Below, one piece after another: positions 1-6,401 of a stretch of 6,891 nt of DNA. The DNA is from Desulfovibrio sp. (lineage in GTDB: Bacteria; Desulfobacterota; Desulfovibrionia; Desulfovibrionales; Desulfovibrionaceae). The notes beneath the pieces were generated by a model. That model was not told where the DNA came from and searched no databases. It was given only the letters and a program-made list of their open reading frames with translations. The translations under genes and the position numbers were made by a program. Each line of letters starts with the position of its first letter. Position 1 is the first letter of the stretch. The stretch is from the NCBI GenBank assembly GCA_031281815.1, contig JAITEY010000233.1, positions 1-6,891 of the forward strand, written 5' to 3'.

Positions 1-191
1 CCGGAGGCCACGGTGTCCGCCGCTTTGTCGTGCGCGGTGCGGTACAGTTTGACCGTCTGCTGCAGGTCGATGATGTGAACGCCGTTGCGCGCGCCGAAAA
101 TAAACGGCTTCATCTTGGGATTCCAGCGGCGGGTTTGGTGCCCGAAGTGTACGCCGGTTTCCAGCATCTGTTTCATGCTCACGTATGCCAT
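1..191 (-). CDS. rpsB: 30S ribosomal protein S2, N-terminal part (cut by window edge)
   Basis: Reading the minus strand from the ATG at 191 gives a protein starting MAYVSMKQMLETGVHFGHQT, followed by RRWNPKMKPFIFGARNG and VHIIDLQQTVKLYRTAHDKA. This is the highly conserved N-terminus of bacterial ribosomal protein S2, which binds the back of the 30S head-body junction and is needed to recruit S1. About 63 codons are present; the remaining three quarters of the gene lie beyond position 1. The ATG at 191 is chosen because AGGAG sits six bases upstream and S2 proteins commonly begin MAYV(S/T)MKQML; the Met at codon 6 is an internal residue. In most bacteria rpsB is followed by tsf (EF-Ts), which would be expected off the left edge. 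It diverges from the peptidase-hypF unit. Identity is near certain; only the end is unseen. Confidence 0.97.
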   Translation of the reverse strand, partial: MAYVSMKQMLETGVHFGHQTRRWNPKMKPFIFGARNGVHIIDLQQTVKLYRTAHDKAADTVAS

Positions 192-212
192 AGTCCGCTC
201 CTGGGGTTTTGT

Positions 213-236
213 CGTCCCGCGCCGCGGCGCGGGACG
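213..236 (-). repeat. 24-bp perfect palindrome just upstream of the rpsB ribosome binding site
   Basis: Positions 213-236 read the same on both strands; the arm is cgtcccgcgccg. As RNA it would form a ten-pair GC stem ending about 12 nt upstream of the AGGAG of rpsB (plus 198-202), close enough to influence ribosome loading. On the rpsB strand it is followed by ACAAAACCCC rather than a U-run, so intrinsic termination is unlikely. It could alternatively be a copy of a dispersed palindromic repeat. Confidence 0.5.
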
Positions 237-263
237 TACTTCCACTCCGGCCGAATCCTTCAA

Positions 264-290
264 CCCCGGCCGACGGCCGGGGCACCCCGG
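264..290 (-). promoter_or_regulatory. Competing GC hairpins in the rpsB leader
   Basis: Positions 264-272 and 274-282 are perfect complements (ccccggccg / cggccgggg), forming a very stable hairpin. The inner arm ccgggg (277-282) is also perfectly complementary to ccccgg at 285-290, two bases away. In the rpsB transcript the 285-290 segment is made first, so a small hairpin could form and then be displaced by the longer one. Neither is followed by a U-tract, so they do not look like simple terminators. They could shape an autoregulatory leader, since rpsB is feedback-controlled by S2 in E. coli, but I do not recognise a known S2 leader motif; the function is inferred. Confidence 0.4.
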
Positions 291-328
291 ATTGATGCCG
301 TGAGTGTGCTTCGTTGTGGTAACAGATG

Positions 329-357
329 ACTATAACAACGATGTTGACTTTCGGCAA
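329..357 (-). promoter_or_regulatory. Probable sigma-70-type promoter for rpsB
   Basis: On the minus strand TTGCCG (plus 352-357) is followed after exactly 17 bases by TATAGT (plus 329-334), a good match to the housekeeping -35/-10 consensus. Transcription would start near 322 and run into rpsB, giving a 5' leader of about 130 nt. No better promoter was seen between here and the rpsB start. The assignment rests on hexamers and spacing alone. Confidence 0.6.
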
Positions 358-378
358 GGAATTTTTGAGCGCTGTGTG

Positions 379-456
379 CGCGCCTGCCGCAACCGGTACA
401 AGGCAGGAGAATCCCCGACCGTCGGGTATACCGCCGCACGACGGGCCTTGCGCGCG
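379..456. other. Hairpin-rich stretch in the rpsB/peptidase intergenic region
   Basis: The 367-bp gap from 192 to 558 has no convincing gene. Besides the rpsB promoter and leader it contains cctgcc (383-388) pairing with ggcagg (402-407), and cccgac (414-419) pairing with gtcggg (421-426). The self-complementary word gcgcgc near both ends could partly enclose them. This could be a leader for the downstream peptidase gene or a small RNA. It matches no RNA family I recognise: I considered 6S, SRP RNA, tRNA and the cobalamin and TPP riboswitches. In GC-rich DNA such stems also occur by chance. A frame open from 304 continues into the peptidase, but its translation shows no family resemblance before about 559. 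Confidence 0.2.
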
Positions 457-558
457 CCGGTGCCCGCCGGACAGGTCTTGCCGCAAAACCGGGCGGTTTC
501 CGCTTTCCTTCGTCCGGCTTCTTTGATAGAGAGTGCCGTCACGAGAGGCATGCGCCGT

Positions 559-1629
559 ATGGACAAAACTATTTTTGCAAGCCGCCGCGAACGCCTGCGG
601 CCGTTCCTGCGCGAAGCCGGGCAGGCCGCCCTGCTTGTGACGTCGGACGCCGACCGTTTTTACCTGAGCGGCTTTGAGCTGCACGACACGCAAATCAACG
701 AAAGTTCCGGCTGCCTGCTGATTACGGCGGACGGCCGGGACCTGCTCTGCACCGACCGCAGGTTTGCCGACGCCGCCGCGCGCCTGTGGGATGAGGACGA
801 GGTTGTCGTCTACCGGGGCAACGGGCTGAGCGATATCAACGCCCTGCTCAAAGACCGCGTGTCCGGCGAGGTCGGCTTTACGCCTTCGGCCCTGAGCGTG
901 CAAGCCTTTGAAGTCATCAGCGACGGCGTGCGCATGCGCGACGCCGGCAATCCGGTCGCGGAACTGCGGACCATCAAGGATGACGACGAGATTCGCCGGC
1001 TGGAAAATGCCTGCCGCCTGAATGAAGAACTCATGGGCAAGCTGCCCGAAACGGCCCGGCCCGGTCTGACGGAGGCCGGCCTGGCTTGGGAAATAGAGCG
1101 TTTCTGGCGCGAGCGGGGGGCGGAAGAACTCGCCTTTCCATCCATCGTCGCCGTGAACGGCAATGCCGCCCTGCCGCATGCCGTGCCCGGACGCACCGAA
1201 ATTGCCGATGGTTGTTGCCTGCTTGTGGACGCCGGCTGCCGACTCGACGCCTATTGCTCGGATCAGACCCGCACCTTGTGGATCGGGGACGAGCCCGATG
1301 CCCTCTTTGCCTCGGATTTGCACCTGGTCCGCGAGGCGCAGGAACGGGCTGTGCGCGGCATCCGTCCGGGTATGACCGCCCGCGAGGTTTACGGAATCGC
1401 CGCCGCTTTTCTGGATGCCGAGGGGGTGCTGGACCTGTTCACGCACGCCCTCGGCCACGGTATCGGCCTTCAGACGCACGAAGCCCCGTCCCTGAACGAG
1501 AAATCGGAAATCGTCCTGCGGCCGGGCATGGTGCTGACCGTCGAACCCGGCCTGTACCGCCGGGGCCGCCACGGCATCCGTTGGGAACACATGGTGTTGG
1601 TGACCGAAGACGGCGCGCGGGTTTTGTAA
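559..1629 (+). CDS. M24 family metallopeptidase (Xaa-Pro aminopeptidase/dipeptidase type)
   Basis: A 356-residue cytoplasmic enzyme expected to cleave peptides with proline in the second position, using two metal ions. The N-terminal creatinase-like domain covers about residues 1-130 (SRRERLRPFL, FYLSGFELHDTQ). The C-terminal pita-bread catalytic domain starts around LRTIKDDDEIRRLENA. All five expected metal ligands are visible: Asp224 (LVDAG), Asp235 (SDQTRT), His300 (GHGIG), Glu329 (VEPG) and Glu343 (RWEHMVLVTEDG). The substrate-side histidines are at 207 (LPHAVPG) and 307 (THEAPSL). Length is normal for PepQ/PepP-like proteins. The ATG at 559 is preferred over that at 550 because GAGAGG (543-548) is well spaced from 559 and too close to 550; the frame is open back to 304 without conserved sequence. 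hypF begins 35 nt downstream on the same strand, suggesting co-transcription. Family is secure; exact specificity (aminopeptidase P versus prolidase) cannot be told from the sequence. Confidence 0.93.
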   Translation: MDKTIFASRRERLRPFLREAGQAALLVTSDADRFYLSGFELHDTQINESSGCLLITADGRDLLCTDRRFADAAARLWDEDEVVVYRGNGLSDINALLKDRVSGEVGFTPSALSVQAFEVISDGVRMRDAGNPVAELRTIKDDDEIRRLENACRLNEELMGKLPETARPGLTEAGLAWEIERFWRERGAEELAFPSIVAVNGNAALPHAVPGRTEIADGCCLLVDAGCRLDAYCSDQTRTLWIGDEPDALFASDLHLVREAQERAVRGIRPGMTAREVYGIAAAFLDAEGVLDLFTHALGHGIGLQTHEAPSLNEKSEIVLRPGMVLTVEPGLYRRGRHGIRWEHMVLVTEDGARVL

Positions 1630-1664
1630 TTTGCCGCCGCCGGGAATTTCCCGGAAGGGACGAG

Positions 1665-4421
1665 GTGGACCGTCAAGGCATTGCCGATGAACTTCGCCGC
1701 CTGCGCCTGACCGTGCGCGGCCAGGTGCAGGGTGTGGGGTTTCGTCCCTTCGTGTTTCTTCTCGCGGAACAGTGCGCGCTTACCGGCTTTGTGCGCAACG
1801 GTCCGGAGGGGGTGCGCATTGAAGTTCAGGGCAGGGAAGAGGCCCTGCGTGCCTTCGCTCTGGGCCTGGAGCGGAATTTGCCGCCGCTGGCCCGCATTAC
1901 CGGCATAGACCGGGAATACCTGCCCCCGAAGCCGGAGGAAACGTCCTTCGACATCGCGGGCAGCAGCGGCGGCCGGGGACGGTCCGTGCTGGTCAGCCCT
2001 GATGTCGGCATCTGTCCGCAATGTCTTGCCGAAATCCGCGACCGCGCGAACCGGCGTTACAGGCATCCTTTCGCCAACTGCACGGACTGCGGCCCGCGCT
2101 ACAGCCTCACCCGCACCATACCCTACGACCGTTCCGGCACCAGCATGGCCTGTTTTCCCCTGTGCCCGGAATGCCGCGCCGAATACGAAAACCCCCGCGA
2201 CCGGCGTTTTCACGCCCAGCCCAACGCCTGTCCGCAGTGCGGCCCTGTGGTGCGTCTGGAACTCCCCGGCGGCGCGGGAGAACGTGCACGACCCGTAGTC
2301 ACGCAAGACGTCGCTCGGGAACTTCCGGCCGACGCGGGAGAACATGAACGGCCCGTAGTCAAGCAAAACGTCGCTCGGGAACTTACGAGCGACGCGGGAG
2401 ACGGCGTCCGCATCGACGGAGAGCGCGCCCTGCCCGCTCTGGCGCGTTTTCTGTTCGACGGCGGCATAGCTGCCGTCAAGGGCATAGGGGGTTTTCATCT
2501 GGCCTGTGATGCGCGCAATGACCGGACAGTTGCCGAATTACGCCGGCGCAAGTTGCGTCCGCGCCAAGCCCTGGCTGTAACGGCCGCCGGCCTTGGCGAC
2601 ATCCGGCGTATCGCGGCGTTGGGTTCCGCTGAAGAGGCCGCGCTCCTGTCCCCGGAACGGCCGATAGTCATCTGTCCTTTGCTCCCGCGGGCTGAATTTC
2701 CGGAAACCGCCGTTCAGGGCATGTTGTCTGAAAGCGGGACACCCGCTGAATGTTTTGAAAGCGGGACGCAGGCTGCGTTTCCCGAAGCCGGTGCGTCCGG
2801 CGGGATTGCTCCCGCCGTTTCTTCTCTTGTTGCTCCGGACACGCGCGGCATAGGCGTCATGCTGCCGTACACCCCCCTGCATGTTCTCCTGATGGACGAA
2901 TTTGCCGCCCTGTCGCGGCGGGAAGGCCGGTCGGGCCCGGCCGTGCTCGTGATGACCTCCGGCAACAGGCGCGGGGAACCCATCTGTCTCGGCAACCGCG
3001 AGGCGCGCGCCTCCTTGGCCGGCATTGCCGACGCCTTTCTTTTTCACAACCGGGACATTCTTGTCCGCGTCGACGATTCCGTGGTGCGCCCGCGTCCGGC
3101 GCGGGACGGGCGGCAACCCGGCCTGCTCTTTTTCCGCCGTGCGCGGGGTTTTGTGCCTCGGCCGATCAATTTCGCCGCTTCACTCTCCTCTCTCTATGAT
3201 TCGTTGCCCTGCGTGTTCGGGGCGGGGGCGGAACTCAAAAATGCCCCGTGTCTGACCAGGGGGACGGAAGCCTTTGCCGGCCAACACGTCGGGGATATGG
3301 AAGATCCGGGTACCGCCGCCTTTCATGAGGAAGTGCGCGATCATTTGATGCGCCTTCTGCATGTCGAGCCGGAAATCGTCGTGCGTGATGCGCACCCCGA
3401 TGCCCTCAGCGGACGCCTTGCCGAGGAGTATGCCGGGCGCTTCGCGCTGCCCGTCCTGCGACTTCAGCATCATTTCGCCCATGCCCATGCCGTTCTGGCC
3501 GAAAACGGCCATGCCGGCAAAGCCCTTGTTCTCGTGCTGGACGGGTCGGGCTTCGGGCCTGACGGAACGCTGTGGGGCGGAGAATTGCTGTTTGTCGAGC
3601 CTTGTCCGGCGGGAGGCGGGCCGCCCGTCCACAAACGCGCGGCCCGCATGGCCCCGCTGGATTTGCCGGGCGGCGACGCCGCCGTGCGCGAGCCCTGGCG
3701 CATCGCCCACGCCCTGTTGCTGCGCCTCGGGTTGATCGACGAGCGCGGATCTGCGCCGTTTCCTCTCCCCTGGCTCCCGGAGAAGTCCTTTGCGGCGGGA
3801 ATGCTGCGGCAAATGCTGGAGTCGGGACTGAACACCCCGCGCTCAAGCGGCTGCGGCCGCCTTTTCGACGCTGTTTCCGCCCTGCTCGGGCTTTGCCTGG
3901 AAACGAGTTACGAAGGACAGGCGGCAATATGCCTGGAGGAAGCGCAGGCGCTGCCTCCTTTTTGCCGTGAAGCTCCCCCGCCTGATTCGGTGTTGTACCC
4001 CTGCCCTCTGCTGCCCGACCCTGAAGTCGACAGCAATATCGACTCCCGGCTCAATGCCGACGCTGAAGTCCCGCTTGACGCCGAACCCGGCTCGTCGCTG
4101 GACACCCGCGCGTTGTTTCGCGCTCTGTGCGAAGACCTTGCCTCGGGGACTTCGCCCGCGCTTATCGCGCGGCGTTTTCACAGCAGCCTTGCCGGCGGCC
4201 TTGTGGAGGCGGCGGCCGTTCAGGCGGCGGCGCTCGGCGTGAAAACGGCGGCGCTGTCCGGCGGCTGCATGATGAACATGACCTTGAGCGGACTGCTGCG
4301 CAGGGGGCTGGAAGAGAAAGGGCTGACGGTTCTGGAGCACGTTCTGCTCCCGCCGGGAGACGGGTGCATCGGCTTCGGGCAGGCCGTTTACGGAGCTCTT
4401 GTGTCCCGCTGTTCGTCGTAA
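1665..4421 (+). CDS. hypF: [NiFe]-hydrogenase maturation carbamoyltransferase HypF, enlarged by three inserts
   Basis: HypF uses carbamoyl phosphate and ATP to carbamoylate the C-terminal Cys of HypE, the first step towards the CN ligands of the [NiFe] centre. The full domain order is present. The acylphosphatase domain is at about 11-100, with catalytic Arg27 (GVGFRPF) and Asn45 (VRNGPEG). Two Cx2Cx18Cx2C zinc motifs follow (C117/C120/C139/C142 and C167/C170/C189/C192). The YrdC-like domain spans about 255-495 (KGIGGFHLACD from 272, RRARGFVPRP from 491). The Kae1-like domain spans about 505-918 (QHHFAHAH from 601, LDGSGFGPDG from 625, LSGGCMMN from 864). The GTG at 1665 is chosen because GGAAGGG lies five bases upstream and the acylphosphatase domain begins at once; the frame's extension back to 1086 merely overlaps the peptidase gene. 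At 918 residues it is well above the usual 750-780; the excess lies in inserts near residues 204-246, 347-382 and 785-813. All catalytic motifs survive, so it is probably functional. Confidence 0.96.
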   Translation: MDRQGIADELRRLRLTVRGQVQGVGFRPFVFLLAEQCALTGFVRNGPEGVRIEVQGREEALRAFALGLERNLPPLARITGIDREYLPPKPEETSFDIAGSSGGRGRSVLVSPDVGICPQCLAEIRDRANRRYRHPFANCTDCGPRYSLTRTIPYDRSGTSMACFPLCPECRAEYENPRDRRFHAQPNACPQCGPVVRLELPGGAGERARPVVTQDVARELPADAGEHERPVVKQNVARELTSDAGDGVRIDGERALPALARFLFDGGIAAVKGIGGFHLACDARNDRTVAELRRRKLRPRQALAVTAAGLGDIRRIAALGSAEEAALLSPERPIVICPLLPRAEFPETAVQGMLSESGTPAECFESGTQAAFPEAGASGGIAPAVSSLVAPDTRGIGVMLPYTPLHVLLMDEFAALSRREGRSGPAVLVMTSGNRRGEPICLGNREARASLAGIADAFLFHNRDILVRVDDSVVRPRPARDGRQPGLLFFRRARGFVPRPINFAASLSSLYDSLPCVFGAGAELKNAPCLTRGTEAFAGQHVGDMEDPGTAAFHEEVRDHLMRLLHVEPEIVVRDAHPDALSGRLAEEYAGRFALPVLRLQHHFAHAHAVLAENGHAGKALVLVLDGSGFGPDGTLWGGELLFVEPCPAGGGPPVHKRAARMAPLDLPGGDAAVREPWRIAHALLLRLGLIDERGSAPFPLPWLPEKSFAAGMLRQMLESGLNTPRSSGCGRLFDAVSALLGLCLETSYEGQAAICLEEAQALPPFCREAPPPDSVLYPCPLLPDPEVDSNIDSRLNADAEVPLDAEPGSSLDTRALFRALCEDLASGTSPALIARRFHSSLAGGLVEAAAVQAAALGVKTAALSGGCMMNMTLSGLLRRGLEEKGLTVLEHVLLPPGDGCIGFGQAVYGALVSRCSS
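2274..2400 (+). repeat. 60-bp tandem repeat (two copies) inside hypF
   Basis: Copy 1 is 2274-2333 and copy 2 is 2334-2393, identical at 52 of 60 positions by direct comparison. A third partial copy (gcgggag) follows at 2394-2400. The unit is a multiple of three, so it adds two 20-residue peptides of the form AGExxRPVVxQxVARELxxD (residues 204-243) in the linker between the second zinc motif and the YrdC-like domain. Copy 2 contains a perfect 9-bp inverted repeat (2369-2377 with 2386-2394) around an 8-base loop; the matching segment in copy 1 is imperfect. Other HypF proteins, as far as I know the family, have a short linker here. Confidence 0.85.
2703..2810 (+). repeat. 27-bp degenerate tandem repeat (four units) inside hypF
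   Basis: Four consecutive in-frame units start at 2703, 2730, 2757 and 2784 and encode ETAVQGMLS, ESGTPAECF, ESGTQAAFP and EAGASGGIA (residues 347-382). Units 2 and 3 share gaaagcgggac exactly; units 1 and 4 are more diverged. The array interrupts the YrdC-like domain between SPERPIVICPLLPRAEFP and the conserved GIGVMLPYTPLH, a place where HypF proteins normally have a short loop. It is most likely a surface loop grown by repeat expansion. Confidence 0.65.
4017..4103 (+). other. Asp-rich insert in the Kae1-like domain of hypF
   Basis: Residues 785-813 (DPEVDSNIDSRLNA then DAEVPLDAEPGSSLD) form an acidic, low-complexity stretch. It lies between the conserved YEGQAAICLEEA region and the ALFRALCEDLASG helix. 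The word ctgaagtc occurs at 4021-4028 and again at 4063-4070, 42 bases apart, which hints at a very decayed 14-codon duplication. The insert appears to lie outside the conserved nucleotide-binding motifs and is probably an exposed loop. The duplication itself is weakly supported. Confidence 0.35.
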
Positions 4422-4551
4422 CGCGGGATTCACACTTGCAGTCCGACCTGAAGTTTTCTCGCCGCTGTTTCCGCAGCATCGAAAGACAGTAACGACTCCC
4501 CCTCCCGGCGAACAGGCACGGCCGTCGCTCCCCTCCCTGAAGGGAAGAAAG

Positions 4552-4589
4552 AAAAACCCGGCCGGTCTTGCACCCCGGCCGGGTTTTTT
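4552..4589. terminator. Bidirectional rho-independent terminator between hypF and the porin gene
   Basis: The arm aaaaacccggccgg (4552-4565) is a perfect complement of ccggccgggttttt (4575-4588) around a nine-base loop. Read on the plus strand, a nine-pair GC stem is followed by six Ts, ending transcription from hypF. Read on the minus strand the same stem is followed by five Ts, ending the porin transcript 20 bases after its stop codon. A minor hairpin (tccct/aggga, 4534-4545) lies just to its left. The interval 4422-4551 shows nothing else. Confidence 0.93.
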
Positions 4590-4608
4590 GCAGCGGTCGC
4601 TGTGTTGC

Positions 4609-6171
4609 TCAGAAACTGAACTGTAAGGCCAACTGGGCTTTCCAGGCGTTCTGGCCGGTTTTGGCGTCCCGCCGGTCGTCGTTCCGCCACGTGTCTCCAT
4701 CGGCGGAAAGATGCAGCCAGCCGAGTTCCAGAACGGCGGTGAGGTTTTCATAAATTGCGTAGCTGTGATCGAAATTTACTTCGAACACATGATCCTTGTC
4801 CGTCAGGTACAGGGTGTCGCTGCCGTAGAGGAATACGGATTCGTTGCCGTTATCGCGCACACCTGCAGAACTGTTGGTGCCTTTGTAGTATGCGAAGCGC
4901 AGGGTATGAGTGAGGTCTTCGATAAAGGAAATTTCCGCAAGCTGGATGCCTATGCCCCATGTGCCGAGGCCGGTCGCAGTAACAGCGGTGTCCCTGCCTA
5001 TGCTGAAGGTTCCCGCCGCACCGAAGGTGGTGGGAGCAAAGCCGGCGTTGCCTTGGCTCAAGGTCGGCAGGCGGCCGAGTTTGCCGGTGTCGTAAGCACT
5101 GGCGCTGTCACCCGATGCCCACCATCCGAAAATGCCCGGAGTCATGCTGAAGTCTTCGCCGATCTCCAGCGTGTAATCCAAGGTGGCGCCGATGAACCAG
5201 CCGCTCGTGCCGAGTCTGTAACCGGAAGGAACTATGAGTTCCGCAGCGTCTTCATCATACCCAAAGAGCCCGGTTACATCGGTTTGACGCAGTTTGCCGT
5301 AAATGGCCTCAACATTGAAAACCAGCGGGTCAAGCAAGCTGAATTCCAGATGTGTACCTATCCAAAATACGCTTGTACGTGAGCCGCGGGCAGAGGATGT
5401 GTCGGCAAGAGACGCTCCTCCACTGGCGTCCACAGGATCTACACCCACCGTATTAGCTGCATCTCCGCCGAAAAGGTAGTCGTAGTACCCCGAGCCTGCA
5501 CCGACCAGACTGTAGAGGAACCAAGGCGTGATCTTGAGGCCGGCATCTTCGATGTCGATGGGCAAAACCAGCCCGAAAATATCCATTTCATCAAAGCGCG
5601 GGTTGGCTCCGGCGGCATCGCCGGCGTAGGCGTCATAGGGCCGCAGCCACATGGCCGTAAGACCGAGCCAGTCCGTCAGCGGCGTGGATATGACGATGCC
5701 CGCGACCTGCGAATCCAACACAGGGGTTCCCATGGGCGTGGAAGGCAACGCTATGCCTTGAATGCCCATGCGCACCTGAATGTCCGTGGACGGTATCATC
5801 CAGTCCAGGTAGGCCAGATGCGTGGCAAGGTTGACGCCGTCGGCGTCCATCTGCCCGCCGGAGTCCACTCCAACGCCGCCGTTACTGCGGCCCCAGTCGA
5901 TAATACCGACCTGGACTCCGTAAACGGCGGAAAGATTTTCGGAAATGATAAAATCAATCTGGGTACGGATACGTTGCTGGGCGAAGGCCGGATCGTCGCC
6001 GGTCTCAAAAGCGTCGCCGTGAACGCTGTTGGTGAAGCCAAGGTTTCCGGTCCAGCCGAAGCTGAAATCCCACTCGCCTTTGACCTTGACGTCCACCCCG
6101 TCCGCCCGCGCGCCGGTGCTTGCCGCAAGCACCAGTACCAGGGACAGTAAAAGAAGTTTTGCCTGTTTCAT
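4609..6171 (-). CDS. Outer-membrane homotrimeric porin of the Desulfovibrio major-porin family
   Basis: A 520-residue beta-barrel porin expected to form trimers in the outer membrane and let small hydrophilic solutes and anions through. The first 23 residues are a classic Sec signal peptide: MKQAK, a Leu/Val-rich core (LLLLSLVLVLAA), then cleavage probably after GARA. The mature start, VKVKGEWDFSFGWTG, followed by AQQRIRTQIDFIISENLSAVYGVQ, LAYLDWMIPSTDIQVRMGIQG and DIFGLVLPIDI, matches the porin family I know from Desulfovibrio. Alternating polar/apolar strands continue to the end, and the protein finishes LALQFSF, the terminal Phe signature recognised by the barrel assembly machinery. I see no cysteine. 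The ATG at 6171 is chosen over an upstream one at 6201 because of the signal peptide and an AGGAGG seven bases before it. It is monocistronic by its own promoter and terminator, and converges on hypF. Pore specificity cannot be read from the sequence. Confidence 0.93.
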   Translation of the reverse strand: MKQAKLLLLSLVLVLAASTGARADGVDVKVKGEWDFSFGWTGNLGFTNSVHGDAFETGDDPAFAQQRIRTQIDFIISENLSAVYGVQVGIIDWGRSNGGVGVDSGGQMDADGVNLATHLAYLDWMIPSTDIQVRMGIQGIALPSTPMGTPVLDSQVAGIVISTPLTDWLGLTAMWLRPYDAYAGDAAGANPRFDEMDIFGLVLPIDIEDAGLKITPWFLYSLVGAGSGYYDYLFGGDAANTVGVDPVDASGGASLADTSSARGSRTSVFWIGTHLEFSLLDPLVFNVEAIYGKLRQTDVTGLFGYDEDAAELIVPSGYRLGTSGWFIGATLDYTLEIGEDFSMTPGIFGWWASGDSASAYDTGKLGRLPTLSQGNAGFAPTTFGAAGTFSIGRDTAVTATGLGTWGIGIQLAEISFIEDLTHTLRFAYYKGTNSSAGVRDNGNESVFLYGSDTLYLTDKDHVFEVNFDHSYAIYENLTAVLELGWLHLSADGDTWRNDDRRDAKTGQNAWKAQLALQFSF

Positions 6172-6178
6172 CTGTAGT

Positions 6179-6184
6179 CCTCCT
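6179..6184 (-). promoter_or_regulatory. Consensus ribosome binding site of the porin gene
   Basis: AGGAGG on the minus strand, seven bases from the ATG at 6171. It fixes this ATG as the start and argues against the in-frame ATG at 6201, which would put ten extra residues before the signal peptide. A full-consensus site fits an abundant protein. Confidence 0.9.
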
Positions 6185-6218
6185 GCTGATGAATTTGACA
6201 ATCATGTTCAGGAAGCGC

Positions 6219-6247
6219 CCTCTAGCATACCGCTCTACGGTCGTCAA
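6219..6247 (-). promoter_or_regulatory. Candidate promoter of the porin gene
   Basis: On the minus strand TTGACG (plus 6242-6247) is followed after 17 bases by TAGAGG (plus 6219-6224). The stronger-looking TATGCT (plus 6224-6229) is only 12 bases from the -35 word, so the two good hexamers are not optimally spaced. Initiation near 6212 would give a leader of about 40 nt. The -35 word is good, the -10 weak. Confidence 0.42.
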
Positions 6248-6257
6248 GGGCTATCCT

Positions 6258-6269
6258 TGAAATATTTCA
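6258..6269. promoter_or_regulatory. 12-bp palindrome upstream of the porin promoter (possible operator)
   Basis: The sequence tgaaatatttca is identical on both strands and ends ten bases upstream of the candidate -35 word of the porin promoter. Position and symmetry fit a dimeric regulator, most simply an activator. I cannot assign it to a known regulator, and a short AT palindrome can occur by chance. Confidence 0.3.
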
Positions 6270-6401
6270 GCCCGATTTCGCTGCCTGAGAAACAAAGCAA
6301 AGAACGTGCCGTTACGAAATATACAACAACCACACACAGATATAACCCTCCGTCCGGACCGCGCCGCTGTACCGCACAATAAAATAACGATTTTGTACTT
6401 T

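Noticed and set aside
30..329. 99-codon plus-strand open frame
   Set aside because: Antisense to rpsB and its leader, with no recognisable domain.
304..558. N-terminal extension of the peptidase frame from a GTG at 304
   Set aside because: The translated extension has no conserved features, overlaps the rpsB promoter, and the ribosome binding site supports 559.
367..558. Possible tRNA, 6S RNA, SRP RNA or riboswitch in the rpsB/peptidase gap
   Set aside because: None of the conserved sequence boxes of these families could be found on either strand; only generic GC-rich stems remain.
1086..1664. Upstream extension of the hypF frame
   Set aside because: It overlaps the catalytic domain of the peptidase in another frame, and its sequence is Arg/Pro-rich without resemblance to anything. 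The GTG at 1665 has a ribosome binding site and starts directly at the acylphosphatase domain.
2274..2400. CRISPR-like array
   Set aside because: The units are directly adjacent without spacers, stay in frame inside hypF, and there are only two copies.
1470..2498. 342-codon minus-strand open frame across the peptidase/hypF junction
   Set aside because: Antisense to conserved domains of two recognised genes. Its repeated peptide simply reflects the 60-bp tandem repeat read on the other strand.
4711..5382. 223-codon plus-strand open frame opposite the porin gene
   Set aside because: It is entirely antisense to the well-supported porin gene, has no family resemblance and is a by-product of that gene's codon use.
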